NCBI GenBank assembly: GCA_030374805.1
Contig: JARGSG010000222.1
Location: 62,001 to 126,000, forward strand
Length of the DNA stretch: 64,000 nucleotides
Source of the DNA: Gracilaria gracilis
Taxonomy: Eukaryota > Rhodophyta > Florideophyceae > Gracilariales > Gracilariaceae
Direction of reading: 5' to 3'
Shown: positions 20,186 to 30,226 of the stretch, piece by piece
Numbering within the stretch: position 1 is the stretch's first letter
Layout of the letters: every line of letters begins with the position of its first letter
Program-made: the position numbers and the translations under genes
The notes under the pieces: generated by a model
The model's input: the letters and a program-made list of their open reading frames with translations, nothing else
Told to the model about the DNA's origin: nothing
Databases searched by the model: none

Positions 20186-21607
20186 TTACATGTCCTTCCT
20201 GGTCTCCTTAGATGAAAATTGCCTCGCCTTGTTCTTCATCAAAGATCTAAGATCTAAAAGTATCTGCTCCACGGCAGTCACTGGAGCGGAGAAAACCAGA
20301 GTACATACGTACAGCATCAGACCTTTCACAAGTATTGTAGCGTGAGAGAAGTTTGTGTCAGTGATATCGGGACCAACCCATGTTACTACCCTCATAAAGA
20401 TAGGGTGGAGCTGATAAATGGCATACAAGCTTCGGCTCCATACAGATGTAATGGGGTTGTTGAGTAATCGCCTTATGCGAGAACTCAAATCACTGGCCTT
20501 ATTGGCTTGCGATTCATTATCTTGTTCGGTATTAACAGAGCAGCTTGCCATAACAAAAATTCCTAGTCCAAGTACTACAAACAGTGAACCTAAGCCTTCG
20601 TGTATAAATCCAAAATACTTGTTAAATGTCTTCGATGACGGATGGAAATAGTAGAGAGAAAAATAATCGGCAGAGATTAGCAGCACCGCGGTAAGGACAG
20701 CAGTAAGTCTACGGCGTAGTACGAGCAGATAAACAACTCCTTTCTTGTTCATCTCATACCACACAAGAAATCCAATCATACAAGGAATCAGACGATAATC
20801 GGTTTGAAAATATAGAGGGTAGTACGCTTGAAAAACATTTCGACGACTAACGGCCTCGTGAGAATTGACATCGAAAGAACCCATTCGTAACTTGTGCGTA
20901 GTGGCCAGAGCGATTTTTGCGTTGTAGGACTTTGTCACGTCTTGAACGTTGAACATTAGCGGCCAAGAAGGAAAACCAGCGTCATACCACTTGGCCATTC
21001 TGGCTAGCGCGGAACCTAGAATACTTATAGCCAATGCAAACTGCAGGTTCAGTAACGAGCGAGACCCTATTGCCAATAGACAAACCGCAAGATGAGCCTG
21101 AAAATCAACAATTGTAGACCACCCTTCGATGAGGCATCTGTCATGCGCAATAGTGAAAATGTTGCCGAACAGGAAGATTTCCGGAATGTTGGGGCACAAG
21201 GAATTCCCGATTGTAGCGTAAATAAGAGATGTGATGGTGTACAAAGGAGCCAGTCGAAGCCATCTAAAGAACAGATATCGAACGACAGCAACGGAAGATA
21301 TGGCACTACCATCATCCGTGAAACATGATCTCAGCCTCGGAGCCAAGCAAAAACCACTTAGAAAAAAGAACGCATCTACTCCATATCGAAACCCAAAGTT
21401 AATGAACTGAAATAACATCGCTGAGAATGACGAAAAGTCATTTATGAGCGCATCAGCCGGAGCTGAAGAAGAAAGAGAGAACGCGAGATAAAAAGCCGTG
21501 TGGTAGAGTACAATGGCAGAATTGAAGAATAATCGAAAGAGTTGCAATGGAGAGGTGCCATTCGGAATCTCGGTGGCGAAGGCACGTCTAAGAAATGTAG
21601 AACTCAT
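20186..21607 (-). CDS. Acyltransferase-3 family membrane protein (NRF-6/OafA-like)
   Basis: 473 codons, with about ten hydrophobic segments spread along the chain. Family features seen: an early helix with a conserved His (NSAIVLYHTAFYLAF), FGFRYGVDAFFFLSGFCLAPRL (the GxDxFFxLSGF block), an Arg-rich turn VVRYLFFRWLRLAPLY, YPLYFQTDYRLIPCMIGFLVWYE (matching the YxxxxxRxxPYxxG block of animal nose-resistant-to-fluoxetine proteins), and LYAIYQLHPIFMRV near the end. Members move acyl groups onto sugars, lipids or other acceptors across a membrane; the substrate here cannot be told. The N-terminal cysteine-rich NRF domain of animal proteins is absent, so it resembles the bare acyltransferase form. 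It is transcribed toward the SAHH-like gene. Confidence 0.75.
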   Translation of the reverse strand: MSSTFLRRAFATEIPNGTSPLQLFRLFFNSAIVLYHTAFYLAFSLSSSAPADALINDFSSFSAMLFQFINFGFRYGVDAFFFLSGFCLAPRLRSCFTDDGSAISSVAVVRYLFFRWLRLAPLYTITSLIYATIGNSLCPNIPEIFLFGNIFTIAHDRCLIEGWSTIVDFQAHLAVCLLAIGSRSLLNLQFALAISILGSALARMAKWYDAGFPSWPLMFNVQDVTKSYNAKIALATTHKLRMGSFDVNSHEAVSRRNVFQAYYPLYFQTDYRLIPCMIGFLVWYEMNKKGVVYLLVLRRRLTAVLTAVLLISADYFSLYYFHPSSKTFNKYFGFIHEGLGSLFVVLGLGIFVMASCSVNTEQDNESQANKASDLSSRIRRLLNNPITSVWSRSLYAIYQLHPIFMRVVTWVGPDITDTNFSHATILVKGLMLYVCTLVFSAPVTAVEQILLDLRSLMKNKARQFSSKETRKDM

Positions 21608-21976
21608 GACTCAATGTACGCGTGATAGAAGCTTCACCCTCCGCAGCTGACAAACAGAGAAGATTTATGACGAAAAGCAAGATAGTGCGGTTCCTTCCAC
21701 TTTTGCTTTGAAACAACACCTTTGGGGCTCCGGCCTCCGATCGACATTTTGAAATGAGATAAACCTCACCAACCGTGGCCTCATTCCATAGGGAGACACG
21801 TTATTGACTTAACTTACCATTGGTAGCTCAAATTTATGGAGCCTCGTGATATTGGAACCGTTATAATTAGCGTAGCACAAAGAAACCCCAACCAGAAACT
21901 GCAGCAGATGTCTCACAAATATCATGAAAGGAACCAAAATCGTAACTTAGATTTGTGCCTTGGTATAATATACAAC

Positions 21977-22039
21977 CCTGACTTTTTTTTATTCATAGCT
22001 ATAACATATTATGTTATAGCTATGAATAAAAAAGTCAGG
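21977..22039. repeat. 63-bp near-perfect inverted repeat (hairpin)
   Basis: Left arm 21977-22007 and right arm 22011-22039 are complementary over about 29 bp, apart from two extra T in the left T-run, with a 3-nt loop. The core is TTCATAGCTATAACAT. A smaller palindrome (GTCAGGAGTCCTGAC) overlaps the right end. Confidence 0.9.
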
Positions 22040-22545
22040 AGTCCTGACTCCGGACATTCAGGTATATCATCCTGTTGCTATTACTGAACGAACAGTCGTA
22101 GAAGTTCAAATGAATCTTCCTGATACCAGAAAGGGCATTCTTTCCATTTATCACGACGTAGTCAGTGCAGTTACTGGTTGACTTTTGGCAAATTTATACA
22201 CCTGTAGTCACAAAAGGACATGAGCAAAGATTAAAAGCAGTGTAGAAGGTAACAGAAGGGCTTTGGTAGCAACCTGCATAGTTACGATCATAAGGAATTC
22301 AAGTGGCGGTGTTTTGTAAAGTCAAAATAGAAGCGCCCAAAAAAAGGGTATTGAACACGGACTTTTTGTGGGAGGAAGTGAAGATGGTCGTTTCAATGAC
22401 AAAGCTTGGTCTCTCGAGCAGTTTCCGACTGATATGAGGTAGAACAGGGACGACCTGGATAAATATTGTAGCAATTAATGCTACAACAAAGTGACCGTGT
22501 GAAGCAGTAGCAAAGGTATGAAAGCAATCAATAATCGAAGTTGCT

Positions 22546-22606
22546 GGATGACTGCAAATGCAAGAAATGGCGACAGGATGTCATTTCTTGCATTTTGCAG
22601 TCATCC
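22546..22606. repeat. 61-bp near-perfect inverted repeat (hairpin)
   Basis: Arms 22546-22569 and 22582-22606 are complementary over 24 bp with one extra A, with a 12-nt loop. The arm contains GGATGACTGCAAATGCAAG. Confidence 0.9.
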
Positions 22607-22966
22607 TGAAGCAAGACCTGCACATGTTACTGCGATTTTGCGGTTTGTTTGATGTTATGTGGTTTGAGAAACCCACTTTGACAGGGTTTTTAACATGGTG
22701 ATGCGCCCCAGAACAAGCATGGCAATGTCGTTGTCCGATGCTGCAAGCATTAAAACTCGAGTGAAGCATAACTGCAACCTTCTCTCTCAAGCATTTTCAC
22801 TCTTTAACTTGAGTGGCACCGATGAGACATGGTAAACCTCTTCTAGAAGAGGAGAGCTGCCAAGTATCGCCAAACGAAGTCAAAAGTCGGTTAGAGAACT
22901 GATTAGACAATGGCCACAGAAGTTTTTGGCCTTCTTAAGGAAAGAAAACTTTGTATAGACAAAGTT

Positions 22967-23040
22967 CTCCTCTAATTCTAGTGTCTATCGGACCAACGCG
23001 TTGACCTCATATGAGGTCAAAATGACCTCATATGAGGTCA
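22967..23040 (+). repeat. piggyBac left inverted end with paired palindromes
   Basis: The outer block 22967-22988 matches the reverse complement of 25843-25864 at 18 of 22 positions. Inside it lie two perfect 18-bp palindromes TGACCTCATATGAGGTCA, at 23002-23019 and 23023-23040, separated by AAA. Confidence 0.85.
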
Positions 23041-23533
23041 GCCCGTTGAGAGAGTAAAATAAACCAAAAAATTACATTCCGGACCTATAATGCGGACTTT
23101 TCAAATTTCAAAATTTGAAAAGTCCTTGAACAGTCGTTTAAGTAGTAGTCTGTAGGGCAAAACGGCCAGTAATCACAGCTCAGTGGATAAGATATCCTAT
23201 GTGAGCAAATTAAACGTGAGTTCAAACCTCGCTGAGTTTATTAAAACTCGAAAACTCCTTATGGAGCTCGACTAATTCTAGTAATATGTTTACACTAAGA
23301 ACGTTTTCAACACCCACTTGAACAACAGACAGAACAAGGTGACATCTGTTAAAGAGGCAGTTTCGTCAGAGTGTAAACATTATCTAGCATGTTCAATAAC
23401 GCGGATTGAATTAGTAGGGGGCTTAAGGCAAATGAACACTTGTTGATAATGTGATTCTTCATGTGTTTTTATTCAATATCAGCGCTTGTTTACTTCTATG
23501 TTGACGTTCTTGTTGACAACAGATGTGCTTCAA
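23041..23533. other. Non-coding interior of piggyBac element, with tRNA-like sequence
   Basis: No gene. At 23171-23239 a tRNA-like stretch has an A-box-like AGCTCAGTGGATAAG and a B-box-like GAGTTCAAACCTC, with a pairable T-stem but no good anticodon stem. It is more likely a decayed tRNA or tRNA-derived SINE head than a working tRNA. Confidence 0.35.
23094..23125. repeat. 32-bp AT-rich palindrome
   Basis: GGACTTTTCAAATTT and AAATTTGAAAAGTCC arms meet around a CA centre. It lies between the left inverted end and the transposase gene. Confidence 0.8.
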
Positions 23534-24283
23534 TTACTTTTTAACACCGTGACGAAACTCAATGTGGTTCTTAAAGCAGTCTCTTCCTGTACCAGTGTGA
23601 CATAAATACACTTCACATTTCAAAGATATATAGCATTCAGAACATAAAAACTTAGACTTCATATTCCCTTTGCACACTTTGCATCGTCCTTGATATGAAG
23701 ACTTCGTAATCATTCCATCCTTAGTTTTTCTCTTGCGATTAGTCTGCATAAGATGCACACCAGTTCCTGCAGGTTTCGGAATATCATCTTCTATTTCCAT
23801 ATGTTCTTCATCTCGAGTCATCAAAGCGGTCCGGTCCCACGTATTAGTGATAAGCTCGTCAGCCAACTTTGAATAGAAGGTATATGGAGATAATAACTTT
23901 CGCATACCATTACCAGCTTTGTAAAGCATCCACGCATCAACCATACAAATGGATAATAAAGATGAATTCACACGGAACGACCAATCTTTGACCTCGATTT
24001 TCTTCTCCAGTTTTAATTCATCTTGGCGGCATCTGTTGTGTCTGTCAATCATTGAACACGTTTTATAGTATTCCTCACAAACCTCTGGTATCGGTACTTC
24101 AAGTTCAACTTTCCTCGAAACATTTCCTTGTCGTCTCCATCTTTGTCGCATTATTGGGTTTCCAGGGTTCACCGTGTTGCATGTTGATATAAAGTACCTT
24201 CGTTCCCTATCGACCCACATTACCGCCATTAGATCAGTATTCAAACCGTTCCCCTTCGAAACCATTGAAACAAAAATCTCCAC
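23534..24283 (-). pseudogene. piggyBac transposase, C-terminal part after frameshift
   Basis: The useful part starts about codon 14 (GLNTDLMAVMWVDRERRYFIST), which carries the third catalytic Asp (codon 25). It then runs through an all-alpha region (YKTCSMIDRHNRCRQ) to a C-terminal cysteine-rich zinc-binding domain: CKVCKGNMKSKFLCSEC, then C...C, TGRDCFKNHIEFRH. That cross-brace Cys domain is typical of piggyBac transposases and binds the element's ends. The frame overlaps the upstream one by 50 bp; a one-base shift near 24240-24250 separates them. Confidence 0.85.
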
Positions 24284-25625
24284 GATTCTCTAAGGTCTTC
24301 TCTGATAAATGCTTCATAGGAAATTGACGTGTTGCATTCTTGATAACCCCAGTAAAGCGCAGTCCTTTTTCCAAAAGAGCATTAGCTGTTTTCACCGATG
24401 CAAAAAAAGAATCTGCACAGACATGGCGTCCAGACCCAAACCATGGCTGGACTAATCGAAGTAAAATAGCAGTTCCATGAGTATGTTCTGCATCAAAATC
24501 CTGATCAGGGGCTTCAGATCCCATATTGAGCTCAATATTTAGCATGATACCACTTCTTCCGCAACAAACGGTTTTCATTTCCAACCCGTTTTCTGGTTTT
24601 CGATCCAGCGCGGTATAATGTGGAAGCCCCACATCAATCCAGTCTCCCCCCAGCCCATACCAGCGTGACATACTCTCATCAACGCATAAAGCATGTGAAG
24701 GTGTCACGAAAGAACGGCGGTGATCATTGATGGCTTTCACGAAATCAGTGACTAAATTCCAGCGAGCCGTGCCATAATCCTCTTGAGCAGCGTTACCACT
24801 GAAACAAATACAACGCCTTAGAGTTTCAAACCTATTTCGTGACATTGCTTCACCAATCACAGGCTGAGACATAAACCTGGATGCTGGTTTTGAACCCCAA
24901 AGATCTCTTCTATTGGAAAACTCCAGCCTGCTTATTAAAACCATCACGCCAAAGAACCTTAAAAGCTCTCCACCACTCGTCGAAGAGGCACCATCATTTT
25001 CCAAGTTCTTGTTCGTCTTCTCCACAATAGTCTTCAGATGTCCAATGGGGAACATCCATAAAAAATAGTCAATGAATGTCATCGTACTTGGGCAATGACG
25101 TGGTGAGATAAAATCTCCGGCTGGGCCAATAACCTTCCACGGCTGCAATTGCATGCATCCATTGATAGGGCTACAAATTGCCTCCGTGTTCCACGCACGA
25201 TCATGCACAGTTACTGACTGGTCGGAAGGGGGTGCTTGTGAAACGGGATCCGCCTCTTGCAAATTTTGCAGTTGTTCTCCTTCATTCGGCTGATTGTCAA
25301 CATTTTGGGCCGGTAACGGTGGTACAATTGCTGTGTCAACATTATCAGTTTGTGGACTGTTAAGGAGACCATCACCAACCTTTACACTGCAAAGAGGAAG
25401 AGTACACTCTTTTTGGCGGTTTGGGAGGTCAAACCGAATAGTGAGAAATGTACAGTTTCGGCCGTTGACGAGTCGAATGTCAACTTTTGTCACTGTTCCA
25501 GGGACAGTTTTCGTTTTCCAAAGAGATCCAAAGTAGCGTTTGCTTTCCGACTCACAAACTACAAGGCGGGCACGACTGTGGACTTTGTTACCAACGGTAC
25601 GACGAGGGTCTGTTGACGGGGCCAT
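24234..25625 (-). CDS. piggyBac transposase (DDE_Tnp_1_7), N-terminal and catalytic part
   Basis: 463 codons from ATG 25625. After a variable acidic N-terminus comes the DDE_Tnp_1_7 domain: FIDYFLWMFPIGHLK, GELLRFFGVMVLISRLE, MSRNRFETLRRCICFS, ALCVDESMSRWYG (catalytic Asp 316), ENGLEMKTVCCGRSG, and HVCADSFFASVKTANALLEKG (second Asp 405). It breaks off in FNGFEGERFEY, where the next frame takes over with the third Asp. The full protein would be about 700 residues, normal for the family. One frameshift probably makes this copy inactive; programmed frameshifting is not usual in piggyBac. Confidence 0.9.
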   Translation of the reverse strand: MAPSTDPRRTVGNKVHSRARLVVCESESKRYFGSLWKTKTVPGTVTKVDIRLVNGRNCTFLTIRFDLPNRQKECTLPLCSVKVGDGLLNSPQTDNVDTAIVPPLPAQNVDNQPNEGEQLQNLQEADPVSQAPPSDQSVTVHDRAWNTEAICSPINGCMQLQPWKVIGPAGDFISPRHCPSTMTFIDYFLWMFPIGHLKTIVEKTNKNLENDGASSTSGGELLRFFGVMVLISRLEFSNRRDLWGSKPASRFMSQPVIGEAMSRNRFETLRRCICFSGNAAQEDYGTARWNLVTDFVKAINDHRRSFVTPSHALCVDESMSRWYGLGGDWIDVGLPHYTALDRKPENGLEMKTVCCGRSGIMLNIELNMGSEAPDQDFDAEHTHGTAILLRLVQPWFGSGRHVCADSFFASVKTANALLEKGLRFTGVIKNATRQFPMKHLSEKTLENRGDFCFNGFEGERFEY

Positions 25626-25796
25626 TGTGTACAGATTGTGTTGACGTTTGTGAAAAAATGCTCCAGCTTGGTTGCTGTGTACATGTCATGGGCGACTTTG
25701 GTTAACGCCATCAAAGGGAGGACGACGGAGGTGAGGACGAAGTGTTTTTTTTTTAAAAAGTGAAAACTTTTACTTAAAATTTATGTGAGTAAAAAC

Positions 25797-25864
25797 TGAC
25801 CTCATATGAGGTCATTTGACCTCATATGAGGTCAGTTGTCAAATAGACACTAGTAATAGAAGAA
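25797..25864 (-). repeat. piggyBac right inverted end with paired palindromes
   Basis: Palindromes TGACCTCATATGAGGTCA lie at 25797-25814 and 25817-25834 (spacer TT), followed by the outer block ATAGACACTAG...GAAGAA ending at 25864. It mirrors the left end. Confidence 0.85.
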
Positions 25865-25875
25865 TTAAAGTCCAC

Positions 25876-25878
<3 letters not shown>

Positions 25879-25918
<40 letters not shown>
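25879..25918. repeat. (GA)n microsatellite
   Basis: About 20 uninterrupted GA units. Similar GA-rich tracts mark the 3' ends of non-LTR retrotransposon copies elsewhere in this window, so it may be a tail relic. Confidence 0.95.
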
Positions 25919-25921
<3 letters not shown>

Positions 25922-26381
25922 GGTCATCTCGCCCCGTGACACCGTGATTCGAGAGCACCGAACTTGAGACGAATCAAACGGGGACGGCTAGACCGTTCAT
26001 ATCATATGGATATCTACTAGTAAACGCTTGTACGATGGTACGTCTGATATCTACGGCGGCTATTTGGATGTCAACGCAAACACTAAGATTCAAGGGCACG
26101 TGGAACCTCTCGACACCAAGCCCGTCACACAGACTGACATGCAATGGAGCGATTGTCACCTAATTAGAGCGGAGATGATAGAGAACGATTCAATTTGTGT
26201 CAGACTACTGCGTCCGATAATTCAAGGCTAATGACGCGCTGCTTGCCGAGCGAAACTCCAGCCTATAAATATGCTGACTTGCGGAACATCGAAAGCTCTC
26301 ACTGGTGTTTTCAATGCTTGCAAAATAACTCTGTGTATGTTCTCCCAATATACCTTCTAACTGCTTTCACACGGAAGTGAA
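25919..26381 (+). promoter_or_regulatory. 5' flank of the first CYDDPFAD-module gene copy
   Basis: No gene. The stretch around 26098-26140 (GTGGAACCTCTCgaCACcAaG..., CACACAGACTGACAtGCAA) is closely similar to 29945-29990 upstream of the second copy. The duplication therefore included upstream sequence. A TATAAATA-like box (CCTATAAATATG) is at about 26262. Confidence 0.5.
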
Positions 26382-27360
26382 ATGGAACCGGCCTGTCCAA
26401 GCAGCAGTACGGATTCTTCATGGTCTGGCAGTGAGGGTAACCTCTCTAGTTGGTCGTTGGAACAACAAACTGGAAACCCGTCAGCAGGGCAGCTCATTGC
26501 AGATGTGTTCCGTTTTGTCGGCTATCACCACCCCTTTGCTGATGCACTTGCACTTTTGCTGCAGGAAGAGCAAATGTGCAACCATTTTGGCGACGAAATA
26601 GAATCAGCCCACTTAACCGGCGATTGCAGCGGCAATCGCTCCGAGGAGGATGAAAGCGAAGACATCTTCACAGACGATACCATGTCAGTAGGGTCAAGGG
26701 AAAGGTCGTGGTTGAGATGGTAATGCCGAAGAACAAGTTGAATAACCCTTTCGCCTACAAAGTAGCAGTCGATTCAAGTGCGAGTCGTTTGCCACTGGAA
26801 GAGAAAACCGTGGGTCGCTTCGAAGAGCAAAGCACATCATTCGACTCAAGACAGGAAACCACAGACTCCTTCGTCGACCAAGTTACTCTTTGTGAACCTG
26901 TCTTCGATAATTTGCTCTATTCTGTCTGTTATGGCGACCTTTTCGCCGATCGCCGATGCACGTGCAAGGAACCATGCACAGTTCGCATCCAGCGCGCAAA
27001 CTTCATTTCCACCCTCCCTCGCCTCTTACGCTTCTCATCTCGTTGATAAAACCTCTCCTTGTGAAGCTGTTCCTGAAGATGTCTGCGACTTGTCTGCTAT
27101 GATGACCCGTTTGCTGCGGCACATGCACGACATCGCCCGCAGTTTTCCTTCATCCCCCATAGCCAACGGAGGTGGATTCTTTTGCAACTGGTCCAAAAAC
27201 TTTTGCTCCTCATCTTGACTCCAAGCTCTCTGTAGAATCAGGTGCGTTTCGACGTCTTGGCCCGCAAAACTCGTTCGGAAGTAAATGTACCGATTTGAGT
27301 TTATTCAAAGGATCGGACCTCTTGGAAACGCCCATGGATATTTGTTCTTGATTCGTTAAG
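26382..27360 (+). pseudogene. Decayed copy 1 of a modular CYDDPFAD-repeat gene
   Basis: Starts MEPACPSSSTDSSWSGSEG and is open for 113 codons to 26723. Homology then jumps between frames: VFDNLLYSVCYGDLFAD (about 26900), ADARARNHAQFASSAQTSFP (about 26950-27010), a second VCYDDPFAAAHARHRPQF (about 27090-27150), and an end like ETPMDI (about 27345). The same order occurs in the better copy at 30227-32092, so this is one gene with several frameshifts. I do not recognise the family. There is no signal peptide or membrane segment, and the composition is acidic and Ser-rich. Confidence 0.6.
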
Positions 27361-28204
27361 AACCGTGCTTTTGAACCTTCGACATACACCTCAATGAATC
27401 TCTATGGTCATTACATCCTTCACTTTTGAGATCGAACGGGGGGCCGACGGTTTCCAATGCGAAGCGCGAATCGAGATCGTTTCATGTTTTCTGAACCTCC
27501 CAACCTCAGGGAAACCCAACTTGGTTATGCTTTTCTATTAATGCATCTTTCACAGATATCAACAATGGCTCCCCCATCGCTGTCACAAAAGTCTCAGGCA
27601 CACCTAGGCGTATATCCTCCAAATTTGTTTCTGTTTCTATTCACGCGGACTGGTTAACGTAAACGAAAATGCTTCATGCAAGGCTAGAGCAATGTCGAAA
27701 GAAAGAGAGAGTTTTTATACTCTGAAATACTTCACCGTCCACACCAATGTTCTCGGAAGCGAACCTTTTCCAAATATGCCATCACGCGCGCGCGAGTACA
27801 TACGATTGAACTACAGTAATACCCAAAGTAAAGATCTGTGCTACCCGGGGATTTTTTTCGTTATGGCTGAAGGGAAAAGGCGCTCACCTTCTTAAATACG
27901 TCCGTGAGTTGCCCATAGAGAACGGCGCGACAAAGCAATAAGATGCTGTGGAGGTTGTTTTGTAAGAAACAGATGTATTCACGGGCAGCGTTGTTGAAGC
28001 TGTAGGGGAACGTGGCGCGGCTGTCACGCTGGTTTGTCTTGAACGACAATGGGCAAGGAGTAGATGAAAGCGCTGCGTGTATTGGTTGCGGAATATGAGG
28101 TGTTGAGGATAGCATCGCTGAACGCCCTGGACGCGCTCGATGAGTTGAGATACACAATGTCGGGGAATGTGTGAGATGTAAGAAAACGAGCAAAAGAGCA
28201 AAAA
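27361..28204. other. Non-coding; includes 5S 3'-flanking spacer
   Basis: No gene. The last 100-150 bp, read on the minus strand, resemble the sequences following the other 5S copies (for example CTCACACATTCCCCGACA...CAACTCATCGAGCGCGTCCA also follows the gene at 35485). Confidence 0.5.
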
Positions 28205-28324
28205 ACATTCGGCACTGGGGATTCCAGACCGATCCCTCATGTCAGTACTAGCCCAGCTCAAAGCGACTTAGCTTCGCAGTTCGGGATGGGATGCGGCGCA
28301 TGTCGACTTGATGTGGCCGAATGT
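28205..28324 (-). rRNA. 5S ribosomal RNA gene
   Basis: A 120-nt sequence on the minus strand starting ACATTCGGCC and ending GTGCCGAATGT; the two ends pair as helix I. It contains the conserved CATCCCATCCCGAACTGCGAAG loop, the A-box-like AGCTAAGTCG and the GAGGGATCGGTCTGGAATCCCC C-box region. A T-run follows (A-run at 28200-28204 on the plus strand) as a Pol III terminator. It is nearly identical to the gene at 35485-35604. Confidence 0.9.
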
Positions 28325-28347
28325 GCTAACCGCGGCCTGCAGCGTCG

Positions 28348-28356
28348 GTATTTATT
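28348..28356 (-). promoter_or_regulatory. Upstream AATAAATAC element of 5S gene
   Basis: AATAAATAC at -32 to -24 relative to the 5S start, followed by GACGCTGC. The same bases stand at the same distance before the other 5S gene. It probably acts as a TATA-like box for Pol III. Confidence 0.65.
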
Positions 28357-30226
28357 CTCTGTTCCTTCATCCCCTGATCAGAGGGCCACTCCTAAACTGA
28401 GATTTCGTTCTATCACCAACACAACCAACAGAACAAAACAGAATAACACAGTTGTTTAACGCCTGCCCAATCACCTCCTTATGGCCTTATATGGCACCGT
28501 TGGTACCATGTACACTTCTGTGCATGGTAGTTTGTAAAGAGGCTCAACTGGGAAGCGGAAGATTTCTTTGGTATGAAGAGAGACGCAAAACCCGCAGAGC
28601 AGCATTCGAGGTGCCAAAGCAATAACTCTCCAATTTGATCATGTTCCCGCGACGCCATGATCGGGACAATATGCATCTCCCTGCATTTGTTTATCAGATA
28701 TCTACAATAGTACCATACCTACACCGTAGACATGCTGCCACTACCAACAGAAGCTGTCATTCTTAGCCGCGCACTTTTTCCGGGCACTTCAATGATGTGT
28801 GTTTTCAACACGCCAATGCGACAATTGCACACCATTCTTATATCCAAGATGTAACACCCAAGCAGATGCAGAAATGGCCTTTACTTCACCTTAAGCTCTG
28901 ATAGCTGTACTTTCTGCAACCTGTAAATCACTGATGCATCAGCGTTGCTCGAAAGTTAAGCCCTGAAAAAAGAAAACTGGAGTCAATCATCGGAGCTGAG
29001 TGGTTCCGTTTGCGTAAAGCACCAAAGTGCAGCCTCTTGGCATCAACCCTCGTTCAGAAAAAGACAACTGCTGCACTTGTAACAAAGCTTAACGCACTTG
29101 TTGAATTGGATTCTCGCCATGTATCAAGTGCAACATAAATTGCAGGCCCCGCCATGTTGGCAACTGCATGCAAGCTGTTGATGTACTTGATACCGCAGAC
29201 TGGTTTTGGATTACCCTGAATGGCCGATGAAAAGCAAGGCCCACAGCCGCCATCTTTGCCATCTCTCGAATGCTCTGACCCCAAGCTTCTCCAGTATAGT
29301 GGCAGCTGCCTCGACCAAGCTCTCAGTTGTGTACAATCTATAATTCGCCTCTACAGAACCACGCAATAACCGCAGGCGTTGAGTGTATCGTTTCCCGCTA
29401 CTACCGGGTTCCTGGAATTAGAACGATGGATGACTCGTAAGGAAGGAGTTTGACGCCGTCGTTTGTTGCTCAGCTGATCATTTGGTGCCCCGGACGCTGT
29501 CACCACGAGCACCGATGATGAGTGGCAGCTTACCGTGACGGTCACGACGTGACTTGATCAGCTCACGACGTGACCTGATTCGGCCTGCCGACGAAATGCT
29601 CGTCGTCGATCTGCAGCGATTCCAGATTCATCGCCGTCAGTCAAGAGTAGCAGAAGAGCTCAGAGCCGTTCTCCGCAGGAGTCCCGCGCTCGCGCTCATC
29701 CGACATGCACCGGCATCTGTTACCAGTTCAAGCCCAAAATGTTCCCTCGTCGATTCTCGCACCTGTTCCACCCATCGCAGCCTCTATAACTTTGCGCAGA
29801 CCCAGTCCTTTCTGGAGTCTGGTGCGCCTTTCATGGCCCCAGCAGAACAAAGCCTGAGCAATCTCCTCCCCGAAAACGGAGGTAACGCAAACGCAACCAT
29901 ATGGAAACCTTAGCGAGATATGATCGCAAAGAGTTAGACTTAAAGTGGAACCTCTCCCCACAAGGTCCGTGACACAGACTGACACGCAAGGAATCTGTAT
30001 CCACCCAATTCGAGAGGAGGGGAATGGAGTTCACTACACCTCAGAATGCTGCGTACGAGAGTTCAAAGTTGACACAAAGCCGCTTGCGAACCAAAGCGTG
30101 AAGCCTCCGTTCTTCTTAAATTTCAGGACACCCACTGGTTATACTTGTGGTATCTTCACTGCTTGCGGATAACATTGTGCAGTCCGAAAGTTTGTATTAC
30201 AGCTTCATTCAATTTTACAGGCTCGA
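28357..30226. other. Long non-coding stretch
   Basis: No gene recognised. A frame at 29554-29913 (119 codons) has no family likeness and its composition is not coding-like. A GTGACGGTCACGACGTGA palindromic cluster with a nearby direct repeat lies at about 29535-29575. The final 290 bp are the 5' flank of the next gene copy. Confidence 0.45.

Larger units (their letters stand above)
21608..22966. other. Intergenic with two long hairpins
   Basis: No gene recognised. The region is AT-rich and contains two near-perfect hairpins of about 60 bp, listed separately. The piggyBac element follows. Confidence 0.5.
22967..25864 (-). mobile_element. piggyBac-type DNA transposon
   Basis: A piggyBac transposase on the minus strand is bracketed by inverted ends. 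Each end has an outer 22-bp block ending CTAGTGTCTAT, then about 15-20 unlike bases, then two copies of TGACCTCATATGAGGTCA. The outer boundary is set by where the two ends stop matching. TTAA, the usual piggyBac target, is present beside the right end (25865-25868) but not at the equivalent left position, so the left flank has changed or the boundary is off by a few bases. Confidence 0.8.

Noticed and set aside
22935..22938. TTAA as the left target duplication of piggyBac
   Set aside because: It is about 29 bp outside the point where the inverted ends stop matching, so spacing does not agree with the right end.
22935..23040. Palindromes TGACCTCATATGAGGTCA as nuclear-receptor response elements
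   Set aside because: They occur only at the mirrored piggyBac ends, so a transposase-related role is simpler, and the lineage is not animal-like.
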